Under the pieces are notes generated by a model. That model ran no database searches. It was not told where the DNA came from and was given only the letters and a program-made list of their open reading frames with translations. This document shows, one piece after another, positions 35,313-44,883 of a stretch of DNA of 64,000 bases; position 1 is the first letter of the stretch, and each line of letters begins with the position of its first letter. Source of the DNA: JACMLD01 sp039919885 (GTDB taxonomy: Bacteria > Bacteroidota > Bacteroidia > Chitinophagales > Chitinophagaceae); assembly GCA_039919885.1 (NCBI GenBank), contig JBDSEV010000022.1:1-64000 (forward strand), read 5' to 3'. Both the position numbers and the translations under genes were made by a program.

Positions 35313-35575
35313 ATGAATTTCGTTTTCAAAGCTGATAATATCATTTACGTGCACGAAAATGATAAGGCGTTAGTGTTGTGGGAGGTGGCCAGGGTACGGA
35401 ACAATGGTTTTTTCTTTGGATCTGGATTAGGTGTTGTTTCAGGGATACTGGATTAAAGGTCTTTTTTAAGGATGTTGGATTGCCGCAGCTACAGGCCGGG
35501 TTATTGGGTTTAGGGTTATTCGGTTTTTTAAAGGATTTGGATGTTTGCGCTTTTGATGATACAAAGAAACAGTAG
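35313..35575 (+). pseudogene. Possible small frame-shifted gene
   Basis: From ATG 35313 a frame encodes 47 residues that look protein-like (charged start, then a Gly/Phe-rich hydrophobic stretch) and stops at 35456. In the next frame, open from 35378, the residues from about 35440 to 35575 also look protein-like: Lys/Asp-bordered, Leu/Gly-rich hydrophobic and ending DDTKKQ. A single frameshift near 35440 would join them into about 88 residues with two hydrophobic segments. I know no homologue, so this could also be chance in a gap. Confidence 0.22.
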
Positions 35576-35841
35576 TTGAGGCATTTAAAAAATAGCGCAA
35601 TATGTGTTTCTGAAGTCATGTTTTTATGGACGCGCCGGTAGTTCGATAGCTACAACAACCCCCGGGTAAAATCCGTTAATTAAGTACAAGCACTTAGTTC
35701 CAGTCAGCACTTGTTGAAACAGTTGAAAATTATCTTTTATTTTTTCTTTTTGCTGATAGCTGACCACATTTTGTTGGTACGTTACGGACGTATTCCAGCC
35801 AGGGTACGGCGAAGCGATCATCAATCTAAAAAAAACTTGCG
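35576..35841. other. Intergenic region before phospholipase C gene
   Basis: Together with the doubtful frame before it this makes a gap of nearly 580 bases. I see no gene here. The last 60 bases have a TTTTG near 35771 that could be a -33 element, but no matching -7 box. Confidence 0.35.
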
Positions 35842-38370
35842 ATGGACTCAAGGAGAGAATTTATAAAAAAATCGGTGTTGTTATCCGGCGCAGCGGGATG
35901 GTCGTCAGCACTTCCTGCTTCTGTTCAAAAAGCATTTGCCATTGACCCCGCACCAGGCAGTACTTACCTGGACGCTGAACACATCGTTGTTTTGATGCAG
36001 GAAAATCGTTCATTCGACCATTGTTTTGGCAGCCTGCAGGGGGTTCGCGGATTCAATGATCCGCGCGCCATTTTTTTACCAGATAAAAAGCCGGTATGGC
36101 TGCAGACCAACGCGCAGGGCGAAACGTACGCGCCGTTCCGATTGGATATAAAGGATACAAAAACTACCTGGATGGGCGATCTGCCCCATAGCCGGGCGTC
36201 GCAGGTGGATGCCTGGAATGAAGGGAAATATGATCAGTGGCTGACGGCCAAACGATCCAACAACAAGGGGTATGCAAACATGCCATTAACCCTTGGATAT
36301 TACACCCGCCAGGATCTTCCTTTTAATTACGGCATGGCCGATGCCTTTACCATTTGTGATCAGAATTTTTCTTCTGCCATGACCAGCACCACACCCAACC
36401 GATCTTTTTTTATGACGGGCAAGATTACGAGTGAGGAGCAGGGATTGCCCAAAGCCAATATCCGGAACAATGATTTCAGTTATACCAAAATGCCATGGAA
36501 AACATTTCCGGAATTGTTGGAAGAAAATAACATTGCATGGAAATTTTACCAGAATGAACTGGATTGCGGCGGTGGTTTTACAGGTGATGAACGCGCCTGG
36601 CTATCCAATTTCGGTTGCAACCTGCTGGAGTTTTTTGCTGCGTTCAACGTTAAATTCGCGCCCCGTTATATAAAAAATTTGCAGCGGCTGGCCGATGAAC
36701 TGCCTGGTGAAATAAATAGAATCCAGGAGTTGAGTCCCACTGACGCCACAACTGCCGAAAAAAACAAGGCAGCTGTCACTACCAAGCAGGCCGTGCTGGA
36801 CAATGCCGTGTCCGAATTAAAAAAATGGAATAAAGAAACGTTCGATCAATTGCCGGCGAAAGATAAACAGCTTTTTCACAATGCGTTTGTGGTGAACGAT
36901 GGCGATCCATCCTATCGTTCAGTGAGTCGATTAAAGTATACAGCAGGCGATACGGATAGGGAACTGACCGTTCCCGCAGGTGATATTTTATACCAGTTCC
37001 GTAAAGATGTACAGGAAGGTAAGTTGCCCACGGTTTCGTGGTTTGCAGGTCCGCAGAATTTTTCTGACCACCCCAGTGCGCCCTGGTACGGCGCATGGTA
37101 TGTGTCTGAAGTATTGGACATACTCACCAAAAATCCGGAAGTCTGGAAAAAAACCATCGTTATTTTTACCTACGATGAAAATGATGGTTATTTCGATCAT
37201 ATCCCTCCTTTTTCTATACCAGATAATAATAAACAAGCTACTGGCAAATGCTCGGCCGGCATTGAAACAGAAATCGAACACGTGAGAATGGCCCATGAGG
37301 TGGCGCAGGGTGTTCCTCAAAAGCAGGCACGCGAAGCAGCCGTGGGGCTGGGTTACCGGGTACCGATGATCATTGCTTCCCCCTGGAGCCGCGGCGGTAA
37401 AGTTTGTTCACAGGTATTTGATCATACCTCTACGTTGCAATTCCTGGAAAATTTTGTAAATAATAAGTTTAAAAAGAATATCCGGCTGGATAATATCAGC
37501 CAGTGGCGCCGTACCATTTGCGGAGACCTTACTGCTGCTTTCAGTCCGTTTAATGGTAAGCCACCGGAAGAAATTCCATTTTTGCAACGCGACGTATTTG
37601 TGGAAGGCATTTACAACGCAAAATTTAAAGAAGCACCGGGCGGGTTTAAAAAAATAACGGCTATCGAAATGGAGGAGATGGTAGCAAAACAGCAATTCGC
37701 AGCCGTGTTGCCGTCTCAGGAGAAGGGCACCCGTCCGTCAGTAGCCTTGCCATATGAAATTGTTGTAGATAGTAAGTTGAGTGACAACAGAAAACACCTT
37801 GAGCTGCGCATGGCTGTGGGTAAGCAACTGTTTGGTGGCAAGTCGGCGGGCGTTCCTTTTACGGTAACGGCACCCGGCAAATACACAGGAGATGGTGGCG
37901 CATCCATTGCACGAAACTGGTCGTTTGCAGTAGCTGCCGGGGATACAATCACCTACCAGTGGCCACTGGCCGCATTTGAAAACAACGGATACCACCTGCA
38001 CCTGAACGGCCCCAATGGTTTTTACCGCGAATGCCGCGGTATTGCAAATGATCCGTTGCTGTTGATCAGTTGTGGTTATGATCTTGACAAAAAAAGTAAA
38101 TCCACCGGCTCCCTGCTCGTTCAAATAAATAACCAGCAGGCCGCAATTATTAACATGCGCATCACCGACAATGCATATGGCAATAAAATGCTGACGAGGC
38201 AGCTGGCCACTGGTACGCACGCTGTAACGTTGCCCACTGGTAAAACCCATGGTTGGTACGATTTCAGTATTACGGTTGACGGTCATGCCGGTTTTGAAAA
38301 AAGATATGCAGGCAGGGTAGAAACGGGGAAGGAAAGTATAAGCGATCCGTTAATGGGACAAATGATCTGA
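35842..38370 (+). CDS. Phosphocholine-specific phospholipase C, Tat-exported
   Basis: An 842-residue enzyme of the PLC-N/AcpA family that splits phosphatidylcholine (and often sphingomyelin) to diacylglycerol and phosphocholine outside the cytoplasm. A twin-arginine signal (SRREFIKKS) opens the protein. The metal site shows in LMQENRSFDHCFG near residue 50 and TYDENDGYFDH near 440; the nucleophile region MTSTTPNRSFF lies near 178. After about residue 640 come two beta-sandwich regions (DUF756-type C-terminal domains) with VGKQLFGGKSAGVPFTV and a closing HGWYDFSITV stretch. An Asp/Lys-rich helical segment near 280-320 looks like an inserted arm. It may supply phosphate, choline or lipids, or attack other cells. 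Confidence 0.94.
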   Translation: MDSRREFIKKSVLLSGAAGWSSALPASVQKAFAIDPAPGSTYLDAEHIVVLMQENRSFDHCFGSLQGVRGFNDPRAIFLPDKKPVWLQTNAQGETYAPFRLDIKDTKTTWMGDLPHSRASQVDAWNEGKYDQWLTAKRSNNKGYANMPLTLGYYTRQDLPFNYGMADAFTICDQNFSSAMTSTTPNRSFFMTGKITSEEQGLPKANIRNNDFSYTKMPWKTFPELLEENNIAWKFYQNELDCGGGFTGDERAWLSNFGCNLLEFFAAFNVKFAPRYIKNLQRLADELPGEINRIQELSPTDATTAEKNKAAVTTKQAVLDNAVSELKKWNKETFDQLPAKDKQLFHNAFVVNDGDPSYRSVSRLKYTAGDTDRELTVPAGDILYQFRKDVQEGKLPTVSWFAGPQNFSDHPSAPWYGAWYVSEVLDILTKNPEVWKKTIVIFTYDENDGYFDHIPPFSIPDNNKQATGKCSAGIETEIEHVRMAHEVAQGVPQKQAREAAVGLGYRVPMIIASPWSRGGKVCSQVFDHTSTLQFLENFVNNKFKKNIRLDNISQWRRTICGDLTAAFSPFNGKPPEEIPFLQRDVFVEGIYNAKFKEAPGGFKKITAIEMEEMVAKQQFAAVLPSQEKGTRPSVALPYEIVVDSKLSDNRKHLELRMAVGKQLFGGKSAGVPFTVTAPGKYTGDGGASIARNWSFAVAAGDTITYQWPLAAFENNGYHLHLNGPNGFYRECRGIANDPLLLISCGYDLDKKSKSTGSLLVQINNQQAAIINMRITDNAYGNKMLTRQLATGTHAVTLPTGKTHGWYDFSITVDGHAGFEKRYAGRVETGKESISDPLMGQMI

Positions 38371-38454
38371 ACGTATGTTGCCGAAGCAACCGGGTACCAG
38401 CCTTCATGAAATAATGACGAAGTCAGCTATCAGCACGTTAAAAATACCCGAATC

Positions 38455-38484
38455 TTGCGCTGGCCGCAGCTACTTTAACTTTTG
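38455..38484 (+). promoter_or_regulatory. Possible promoter (TTG-N18-TAACTTTTG)
   Basis: TTG at 38455-38457 and TAACTTTTG at 38476-38484 are 18 bases apart, close to the Bacteroidota -33/-7 pattern though with one extra T in the -7 box. It lies 30 bases before the DUF5686 gene. Confidence 0.4.
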
Positions 38485-38513
38485 CCGGTTATTTTCGTTG
38501 TTCAGACCAGCGT

Positions 38514-41057
38514 ATGAGCAAATATTTACTTTTCGTTATTGCCAGTTTACTTTTATTTACTGCAACTTTTGCCGGCCGTATTACCGGTTCGGTAACCGAC
38601 GAAAAGGGGGCGCCCTTCCCCTATGCATCTGTTTTTGTAAAAGGCACTACCCTGGGTACCACAGCCAATTTACAGGGTAAATACTTCCTTGACCTGGAAG
38701 CCGGCACCTATACCATTACCTGCCAGCACGTAGGCTATACAAGGCAGGAGCAATTGGTAAACGTAACCACTGGTAATACTGAACAGAATTTTCAGCTGCT
38801 GCTGCAGCAAACGACCATGAAGGAAGTGGTGGTAAGGGCGGGTGCAGAAGATCCGGCCTATGAGATCATCCGGAACGCCATCAAAAAGAAAAAGGATTAT
38901 GTGGCACCATTGGATTCTTTTACGTGTGAAGCGTACATAAAAACGCTGATTCGTGCCCGTAAGGTCCCAAAAAAAATACTCGGTAAAAAAATAGAAGAAG
39001 CAGACCGCAAAGACATGGGCTTGGATTCTGCAGGAAAGGGTATTATCTACCTGTCTGAATCGCTCACTAAAATCGCTTCCAAAAAGCCCAACAAAATGAA
39101 GTTGGAAGTTTTGTCGGGCCGGGAAAGCGGGTCCAATGGTTTTGGTTTTAACTTTCCTACTTTTACCAATTTTTATAATAACAATGTAAATGTATTTGCC
39201 ATGCAGCAGCTCAGTCCGCGTGGCTTTATTTCTCCCATTGCAGACGGGGCACTTAGCTACTACCGGTATAAGTACCTGGGTTCATTTTTTGAAGATGGCA
39301 AAGAGATCAACCAGATAAAAGTGACGCCACGCCGCAAGTACGAACCATTGTTTTCCGGCACCGTCAATATAACAGAAGGCGACTGGCGCATCCATAGCCT
39401 CGACCTGATGCTGCTGAAGGAATCGCAATTGCAGATTCTGGATACGCTTATTATTAAACAGATACATGTACCTATTGGCAACGATGTGTGGCAAACAAAA
39501 GACCAGGCCATCTATTTTACCTTCAACATACTTGGGTTTGATGCCATCGGCAATTTTACCAATGTGTACAACAAGTATAATACGACGCCGCAGTTTTCTA
39601 AAAAATACTTCAACAATGTCGTAATGGCTTACGATACGGCGGCCAATAAGAAAACAAGACAGTACTGGGATTCGGTGCGTCCCATGCAGCTGGAAGTAGA
39701 AGAGGCGAAAAATTACCGGATTAAAGACAGCGCATTCCTTGCCCAGCATGATTCTGCAAGGTCTAAACATACCATTGATTCCCTCCGCAGGCAGCAGGGC
39801 CGCGTTACTGTTATGAAGATTGCCTGGAACGGCTATACGCGATCCAATTTTAATCCCGATCATCCATTCACCTACACCTGGCAACCACTACTCAAAAACC
39901 TGCAATACAATACCGTGGAAGGCGTTGCACTAAACCTGGAAGCGAGTTTCCGAAAATCATTCCCGGCACTAAAGCAGCAGATTATTTTTACGCCACATAT
40001 AAGGTATGGCTTCAGCAATACCCACCTGAACGCCTGGGGTACATTGCAATTCAGCAAACGTGTGTTCAACCGCGATGCAGATGGCATGGGAGGCAGTTCC
40101 AGCAGGAGCAGCTGGTCCTTTGCCGGTGGTAAACGCATCAACCAATTCAATAAAGAGAATCCAATCACTCCGCTGTTCAATACCGTGTATACGCTGTTGT
40201 TTAAACGCAACTACCTGAAACTGTACGAAAATTATTTCGGCAATATTGCCTGGAACAAACGGTTTGACAATGATCTGCGCATTACCGCAGACCTGTTGTA
40301 TGAAGATCGCCTTCCATTGGAAAATACGACGGATTTTACTTTTTTTAAAAATGACAATAAGTTCTTTACGCCCAACTATCCCTTTGAGAAAATTTCCACA
40401 CAGTTCACCCGGCACCAGGCATTGATTGCCGGTATTGCATTGCAGTTTAAACCGGGGCAGCAATACGTGCAGTTTCCGCGGGGTAAAATGGCAGTGGGAT
40501 CAAAATATCCAACGTTGTCACTGAGTTATTACAAAGGGGTTAGTAATGTGCTGGGGAGCGATGTAAATTTTGATAAATGGAAATTTGCTGTCTGGGACGA
40601 AAAGAATTTCAAACTCCTGGGATCGCTGAAATATAATTTTAGCGCTGGGGGATTTCTCAACAGCAAAAAAGTATTTATACAGGATTACCAGCATTTCAAT
40701 GGCAACCAGGTTTTTTACGCCAGCACCTACCTCAATAGTTTTCAGCTGGCGCCTTATTACGCCAATAGTACCATTGCCTCTTTTTACGCAGTGGGTAATA
40801 TTGAACACCATTTTAATGGACTGCTTACCAATAAAATTCCTTTTTTCAGAAAGCTTAACTGGCACCTGGTAGCAGGCTCCAATGCATTTTATGTTAACAC
40901 GGCAAACAACTATGTAGAAGTTTTCGCCGGACTGGAAAATATTTTCAAACTCTTACGGGTAGATATTATTGCCTCCTACCTGGACGGAAGAAAAGGGCAG
41001 GTAGGTGTACGGGTGGGGTTTGGGGGTTTACTGGGCGGAAATATTAAGGTGCAGTAG
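38514..41057 (+). CDS. DUF5686 outer-membrane protein with carboxypeptidase-like domain
   Basis: An 847-residue protein with a signal peptide (cleavage near TFAG). Residues about 20-105 are a CarboxypepD_reg-like beta-sandwich (GSVTDEKGAPFPYASVFVKG, the same module that begins many TonB receptors). A long DUF5686 region follows: EDPAYEIIRNAIKKKKDY near 118 and the WRIHSLDLMLLK segment near 295; the last ~350 residues are alternating strands of an outer-membrane barrel ending in a surface-type strand. There is no plug domain, so it is not itself a TonB receptor. Function is unknown. It follows the phospholipase gene by 143 bases but probably has its own promoter. Confidence 0.88.
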   Translation: MSKYLLFVIASLLLFTATFAGRITGSVTDEKGAPFPYASVFVKGTTLGTTANLQGKYFLDLEAGTYTITCQHVGYTRQEQLVNVTTGNTEQNFQLLLQQTTMKEVVVRAGAEDPAYEIIRNAIKKKKDYVAPLDSFTCEAYIKTLIRARKVPKKILGKKIEEADRKDMGLDSAGKGIIYLSESLTKIASKKPNKMKLEVLSGRESGSNGFGFNFPTFTNFYNNNVNVFAMQQLSPRGFISPIADGALSYYRYKYLGSFFEDGKEINQIKVTPRRKYEPLFSGTVNITEGDWRIHSLDLMLLKESQLQILDTLIIKQIHVPIGNDVWQTKDQAIYFTFNILGFDAIGNFTNVYNKYNTTPQFSKKYFNNVVMAYDTAANKKTRQYWDSVRPMQLEVEEAKNYRIKDSAFLAQHDSARSKHTIDSLRRQQGRVTVMKIAWNGYTRSNFNPDHPFTYTWQPLLKNLQYNTVEGVALNLEASFRKSFPALKQQIIFTPHIRYGFSNTHLNAWGTLQFSKRVFNRDADGMGGSSSRSSWSFAGGKRINQFNKENPITPLFNTVYTLLFKRNYLKLYENYFGNIAWNKRFDNDLRITADLLYEDRLPLENTTDFTFFKNDNKFFTPNYPFEKISTQFTRHQALIAGIALQFKPGQQYVQFPRGKMAVGSKYPTLSLSYYKGVSNVLGSDVNFDKWKFAVWDEKNFKLLGSLKYNFSAGGFLNSKKVFIQDYQHFNGNQVFYASTYLNSFQLAPYYANSTIASFYAVGNIEHHFNGLLTNKIPFFRKLNWHLVAGSNAFYVNTANNYVEVFAGLENIFKLLRVDIIASYLDGRKGQVGVRVGFGGLLGGNIKVQ

Positions 41058-41136
41058 CCAGCCAGTTGTATCGGCAAGGAGCAGGTTCAGTTTCACCGCA
41101 GTACCAGCCAATGGTAACCCGTTGCCGGTAAATAAT

Positions 41137-41144
41137 TACCTTTG
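41137..41144 (+). promoter_or_regulatory. Possible -7 promoter box of trhO
   Basis: TACCTTTG fits TAnnTTTG and lies 75 bases before the trhO start. The nearest TTG (41122-41124) is only 12 bases upstream, closer than usual, so the assignment is weak. Confidence 0.3.
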
Positions 41145-41219
41145 CCATCCGCCGGCGCATGATGTGGCCGGTACAGGAATTTTGTTCACAACGCAAGTGT
41201 CCTTAAAATTTCAACAACC

Positions 41220-42278
41220 ATGGCAGTATTGCACAACCGGGTCTCCCAAAAAGAGCTGAAAGAAAAGCTATACCAGGAAGCGGAACCCCGCACCACGCTT
41301 TCATTCTATCATTATTTTCCTGTTGCCGATCCCCGGGTGTTCCGGGACGAACTATACAAAGCGCTGGAGGCTATTGGAGTCTTTGGTAGAATATATGTAG
41401 CCCACGAAGGCATCAATGCGCAGTTAAGCGTACCGCGCAGCAAATTTGACCAGTTCAAAACCACGCTGTATTCAATTGCTGCACTCAACGGCGTGCGACT
41501 GAATATTGCTGTGGACGATGACGGCAAATCGTTTTGGGTGCTGAAAATAAAAGTACGCGACAAGATAGTTGCCGACGGTATCGCAGACTGCAGTTTCAGC
41601 ATGGAGAGAAAAGGAAAATATGTGAACGCGGCGCAAATGAATGATTTGCTGGGCGATGGTGCGACCATTGTGGTAGACATGCGCAATCATTACGAATTTG
41701 AAGTGGGCCATTTTGAGAATGCGCGCGAAATACCCAGCGATACCTTCCGTGATCAATTGCCAATGGCGGTAGCGATGTTGAAAGAAGAAAAAGATAAAAA
41801 TATTATCATGTACTGCACCGGTGGTATCCGTTGTGAAAAAGCGAGTGCTTATATGCTGCACAATGGTTTTAAAAATGTATTTCACCTGGAGGGCGGCATC
41901 ATCAATTATGCCCAGCAGGTAAAAGATGCAAAATTGGAGAGCAAATTTATTGGCAAAAATTTTGTTTTTGACGATCGGCTGGGAGAGCGGATAACAGCAG
42001 ATATTATTGCCCGCTGCCACCAATGCGGTGCGCCCGCAGATACGCATACCAATTGTAAGAACGATGGGTGTCACTTACTGTTTATCCAGTGTGCTGCCTG
42101 CGCGGTTCAATATGATGGCTGCTGCAGCGTAGATTGCCAGTTGGTATACAACCTGCCGGCAGCGGAGCAAAAAGAATTAAGAAAAGGGATCGAAAAGGGA
42201 ATGATGGTGTTCAATAAATCGCGCCGCCGCCTCCGGCCAACCCTGGAAGAAATCAAACAGCAAAAAAAGACGGAATAA
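41220..42278 (+). CDS. trhO: Oxygen-dependent tRNA uridine-34 hydroxylase TrhO
   Basis: A 352-residue protein of the TrhO (YceA) family, which makes 5-hydroxyuridine at wobble position 34 of tRNA with O2. An acylphosphatase-like N-terminal domain (about residues 25-115, with AHEGINAQLS) precedes a rhodanese domain with the active loop CTGGIRCEK (Cys199). The C-terminal part adds a cysteine-rich segment with CHQCGAP, then CKNDGCHLLFIQCAAC and a further CC pair (about 262-302), probably a zinc site, as is usual for the longer members. The gene stands alone and is convergent with the lactonase-like gene. Confidence 0.94.
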   Translation: MAVLHNRVSQKELKEKLYQEAEPRTTLSFYHYFPVADPRVFRDELYKALEAIGVFGRIYVAHEGINAQLSVPRSKFDQFKTTLYSIAALNGVRLNIAVDDDGKSFWVLKIKVRDKIVADGIADCSFSMERKGKYVNAAQMNDLLGDGATIVVDMRNHYEFEVGHFENAREIPSDTFRDQLPMAVAMLKEEKDKNIIMYCTGGIRCEKASAYMLHNGFKNVFHLEGGIINYAQQVKDAKLESKFIGKNFVFDDRLGERITADIIARCHQCGAPADTHTNCKNDGCHLLFIQCAACAVQYDGCCSVDCQLVYNLPAAEQKELRKGIEKGMMVFNKSRRRLRPTLEEIKQQKKTE

Positions 42279-42342
42279 TGCAGGCTGTTATGATTATCTG
42301 GATATAGGTATATCGGCACGATTGCAGAGACGCGGTGGATCG

Positions 42343-42383
42343 GGTATTGTTAATACCAATGTTGGATACAGCATGCATGCTGT
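42343..42383. repeat. Two perfect palindromes between convergent genes
   Basis: GGTATT and AATACC (42343-42357) pair around GTT, and ten bases later ACAGCATGCATGCTGT (42368-42383) is a perfect 16-base palindrome. They lie between the stops of trhO and the lactonase-like gene, so they could act as a two-way terminator or a protein site. No T-run follows either. Confidence 0.35.
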
Positions 42384-42426
42384 CTGTACAGGTGCTGGTT
42401 TCTTTCAATTGCCGGGACGAAGGAAA

Positions 42427-43536
42427 TTACTTTTTGCTTATCCATTTCAAACAAACAGGATTTCCCACATCAATCCGGTTGCCGGTATCCGTTAGCAAAC
42501 CGGTTGTCTTGTTGCGTTTGAAAATTATAATATTGTCGCTGCCCTGGTTGGCTACCAGCAGGAAATTGCCCGTTGGGTCTAAACTGAAATTGCGCGGATT
42601 GGTACCAATCGTTGACTGGTACCCGGCAACGGTTAATTTGCCGTTGACAGGATCGATTTTAAAAATAGTGATGGTATTGGCTTCTCCGCGGTTGCTGCAG
42701 TACACAAATTTTCCATCATCGGATACGTGTATGTCAGCACTGCCCATAAAACCTTTGAAGCCGGGTTCCGCTGCACTGATGGTTTGTAATTGATCGAACT
42801 TGCCACTGTTGTATTTGTAGGCCACAACGGTTCCGGTTAATTCCTGCATCAGGTATGCATAACGGTTATTGGGTGCAAAAGCAATATGGCGCGGGCCACC
42901 GTTGTCAGGTGACGGCGCAAAGGGCTGTGCCGCCGGCGTTGCCTTACCTGTTTTATCGTCAAACGCATAAATCATTAACTTATCCATACCCAGGTCCGGC
43001 GCAAAAAGAAACTTATTGTCTTTTGAAAAAAAAGTGGAATGAACATGCGCTTTTTCCTGCCTTTCCTTGTTGAAGCTGCTGCCCGTGTGCTGAGTTGTTT
43101 GCCCAGCTTGCAGTCCGCCGCCGGGTGCTACCTTAAACAAAGAAAAGCTCCCACCACTGTAGTTGGCAACCGCTACCCATTTCCCCGTTTTATCTTCGGC
43201 TACGTAGCAGGGATTATCGCCACCAGAATTTTGCTGGTTAATATAGCTAAGTTCGCCTGATGTTTTATTGAAACGGTACGCCCCCACGCTGCCTTTTCCA
43301 TTCCCTTCTTCAAAAGCCGCGTAAACGTGTTGCTGGTTGGGTGATACTGTTAGGAAAGAAGGATTCGGTGCTTTTATTTTACTTTTATATGCGGCGGTTC
43401 CGGTAAGGCTGTTGAAATCGTACACATAAATACCTTCACTTTTGCCACTGGTATAGGTGCCAATAACCAGGTAACTGTGCTGCGCGTTTGCTGTAAACAT
43501 CTGTAAAAGAATAATAAGCTGGAAAATAATTTTCAT
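42427..43536 (-). CDS. Lactonase family beta-propeller protein (6-phosphogluconolactonase-like)
   Basis: A 369-residue protein with a signal peptide (cleavage near FTANAQ) and a seven-bladed beta-propeller of the lactonase/YkgB-Pgl type. Repeated blades show as VIGTYTSGKSEGIYVY at the start, NPSFLTVSPNQQHVYA, HSTFFSKDNKFLFAPDLGMD, PRHIAFAPNNRYAY and NPRNFSLDPTGNFLLVANQ. Cytoplasmic relatives open 6-phosphogluconolactone, but exported ones like this probably act on other sugar lactones in the periplasm. It faces the di-haem peroxidase gene across a ~140-base promoter region. Confidence 0.88.
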   Translation of the reverse strand: MKIIFQLIILLQMFTANAQHSYLVIGTYTSGKSEGIYVYDFNSLTGTAAYKSKIKAPNPSFLTVSPNQQHVYAAFEEGNGKGSVGAYRFNKTSGELSYINQQNSGGDNPCYVAEDKTGKWVAVANYSGGSFSLFKVAPGGGLQAGQTTQHTGSSFNKERQEKAHVHSTFFSKDNKFLFAPDLGMDKLMIYAFDDKTGKATPAAQPFAPSPDNGGPRHIAFAPNNRYAYLMQELTGTVVAYKYNSGKFDQLQTISAAEPGFKGFMGSADIHVSDDGKFVYCSNRGEANTITIFKIDPVNGKLTVAGYQSTIGTNPRNFSLDPTGNFLLVANQGSDNIIIFKRNKTTGLLTDTGNRIDVGNPVCLKWISKK

Positions 43537-43680
43537 ATGCCGGATGCATTTAATTTATATGACAATACCATAAAGATAAATGAAAAATAATTCGAATAAG
43601 GCTCGGATATGTAGCCATCATGCAGCGGTTTTACAAGTGGCAGGATGCATTCATCATCATCAAATGTTCTTCCTACACCT

Positions 43681-44883
43681 ATGGTGCCAACGCTGATACA
43701 AAAAAGAAAATTTAGTTTGTTTCTTGCGGGTATTATTATGGTGCTGGCCGTTGCCGATGCATGTAAAAATATGGCCAGCAGAAATGCCACGGATAATTTC
43801 CGGGACCTGGTACCAGCTTTTATAAAAGACAGTATTTATTTGTCGGCCACCAACCCATTCTCTGCAGGCAAGGCGGCCATTGGTCGTTATTTATTTTACG
43901 ATCGGCGCCTTTCTGTTAATAATTCAAAAGCATGTGCCAGTTGTCATAGCCCGGGGTTTTCTTTTACAGACGGTTACCGCCGGTCTATCGGTGCACTGGG
44001 TGACAACGTGCAGCACAATGCCCCGGCGCTGGTAAATGTCGTTTTTAATAAATACCTGACGGCTGCGGATTCCACTCTTCATTTCCCGGAACAGCAAATC
44101 AACAACCCGATGTTTCACCAATCACCGCCAGAGCTTGGCTGGGCGGGCAATGAGCAACTTATATTGGCGCGGTTGCGGACGGATAGTTTGTACAGCCACC
44201 GGCTACCCGCGCTTTTTCCGGGTGAGCAAGACGCTTTTACGGTGCAGCACATACAGGACTGCATCAGCAGTTTTGTAAAAACCATCCTTTCGTTTAATGC
44301 ACCCTTGGATCAGTATACATACAAACGCGATAGCGCTGCTATGTCTGCCTCCGCGCTGAAGGGGATGCGTTTGTTTTTTGCTGATCGCCTGCATTGCAAG
44401 AATTGTCATGGCGGCATTAATTTTTCTGTTCCTTCCCTTACGGACGCCGATGGAAAAATTGCTTATTACCAGAACACGGGCTTATACAATATTGATGGCC
44501 TGGGATCTTATCCCGTGCACGACCGCGGCCTGATTGAATACACAAAACAACCAGTGGACATGGGCAGGTTCCGGGTGGCATCCTTGCGCAACCTCGCTTT
44601 TACCGCGCCCTACCTGCATGATGGTAGCGCAGCAACCCTGGAAGAGGTGATAGCCATTTATGCCGGGGGCGGAAGGCATACCGCCTCGCCTGGCGATAAG
44701 GGTAACGGCAGCACTAACCCATACAAAAATCCGCTGATAGCCGGTTTCTCTATAACACCGCAGGAAAAAAAAGAACTGGTTGACTTCTTATTAAGCCTGT
44801 CCGATTCCTCCGCGTGCAACAATAACTTGTACAACAATCCTTTTAGTGCCGATGAGACGCGCGCTGAAGAGCCCAATAGGTAA
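43681..44883 (+). CDS. Di-haem cytochrome c peroxidase (MauG/CcpA family), lipoprotein
   Basis: About 400 residues with two c-type haem sites: CASCH at Cys85-His89 and CKNCH at Cys239-His243. The layout and the closing segment FTAPYLHDGSAATLEEVI are typical of bacterial di-haem peroxidases, which reduce H2O2 or, in MauG-like forms, oxidise a protein partner in the periplasm. The frame is open from 43645, but the ATG at 43681 gives a better signal sequence, ending near Cys28, so it is probably a lipoprotein. It lies opposite the lactonase-like gene and would need the CcmE/CcmF system encoded at 12579-15482. Confidence 0.9.
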   Translation: MVPTLIQKRKFSLFLAGIIMVLAVADACKNMASRNATDNFRDLVPAFIKDSIYLSATNPFSAGKAAIGRYLFYDRRLSVNNSKACASCHSPGFSFTDGYRRSIGALGDNVQHNAPALVNVVFNKYLTAADSTLHFPEQQINNPMFHQSPPELGWAGNEQLILARLRTDSLYSHRLPALFPGEQDAFTVQHIQDCISSFVKTILSFNAPLDQYTYKRDSAAMSASALKGMRLFFADRLHCKNCHGGINFSVPSLTDADGKIAYYQNTGLYNIDGLGSYPVHDRGLIEYTKQPVDMGRFRVASLRNLAFTAPYLHDGSAATLEEVIAIYAGGGRHTASPGDKGNGSTNPYKNPLIAGFSITPQEKKELVDFLLSLSDSSACNNNLYNNPFSADETRAEEPNR

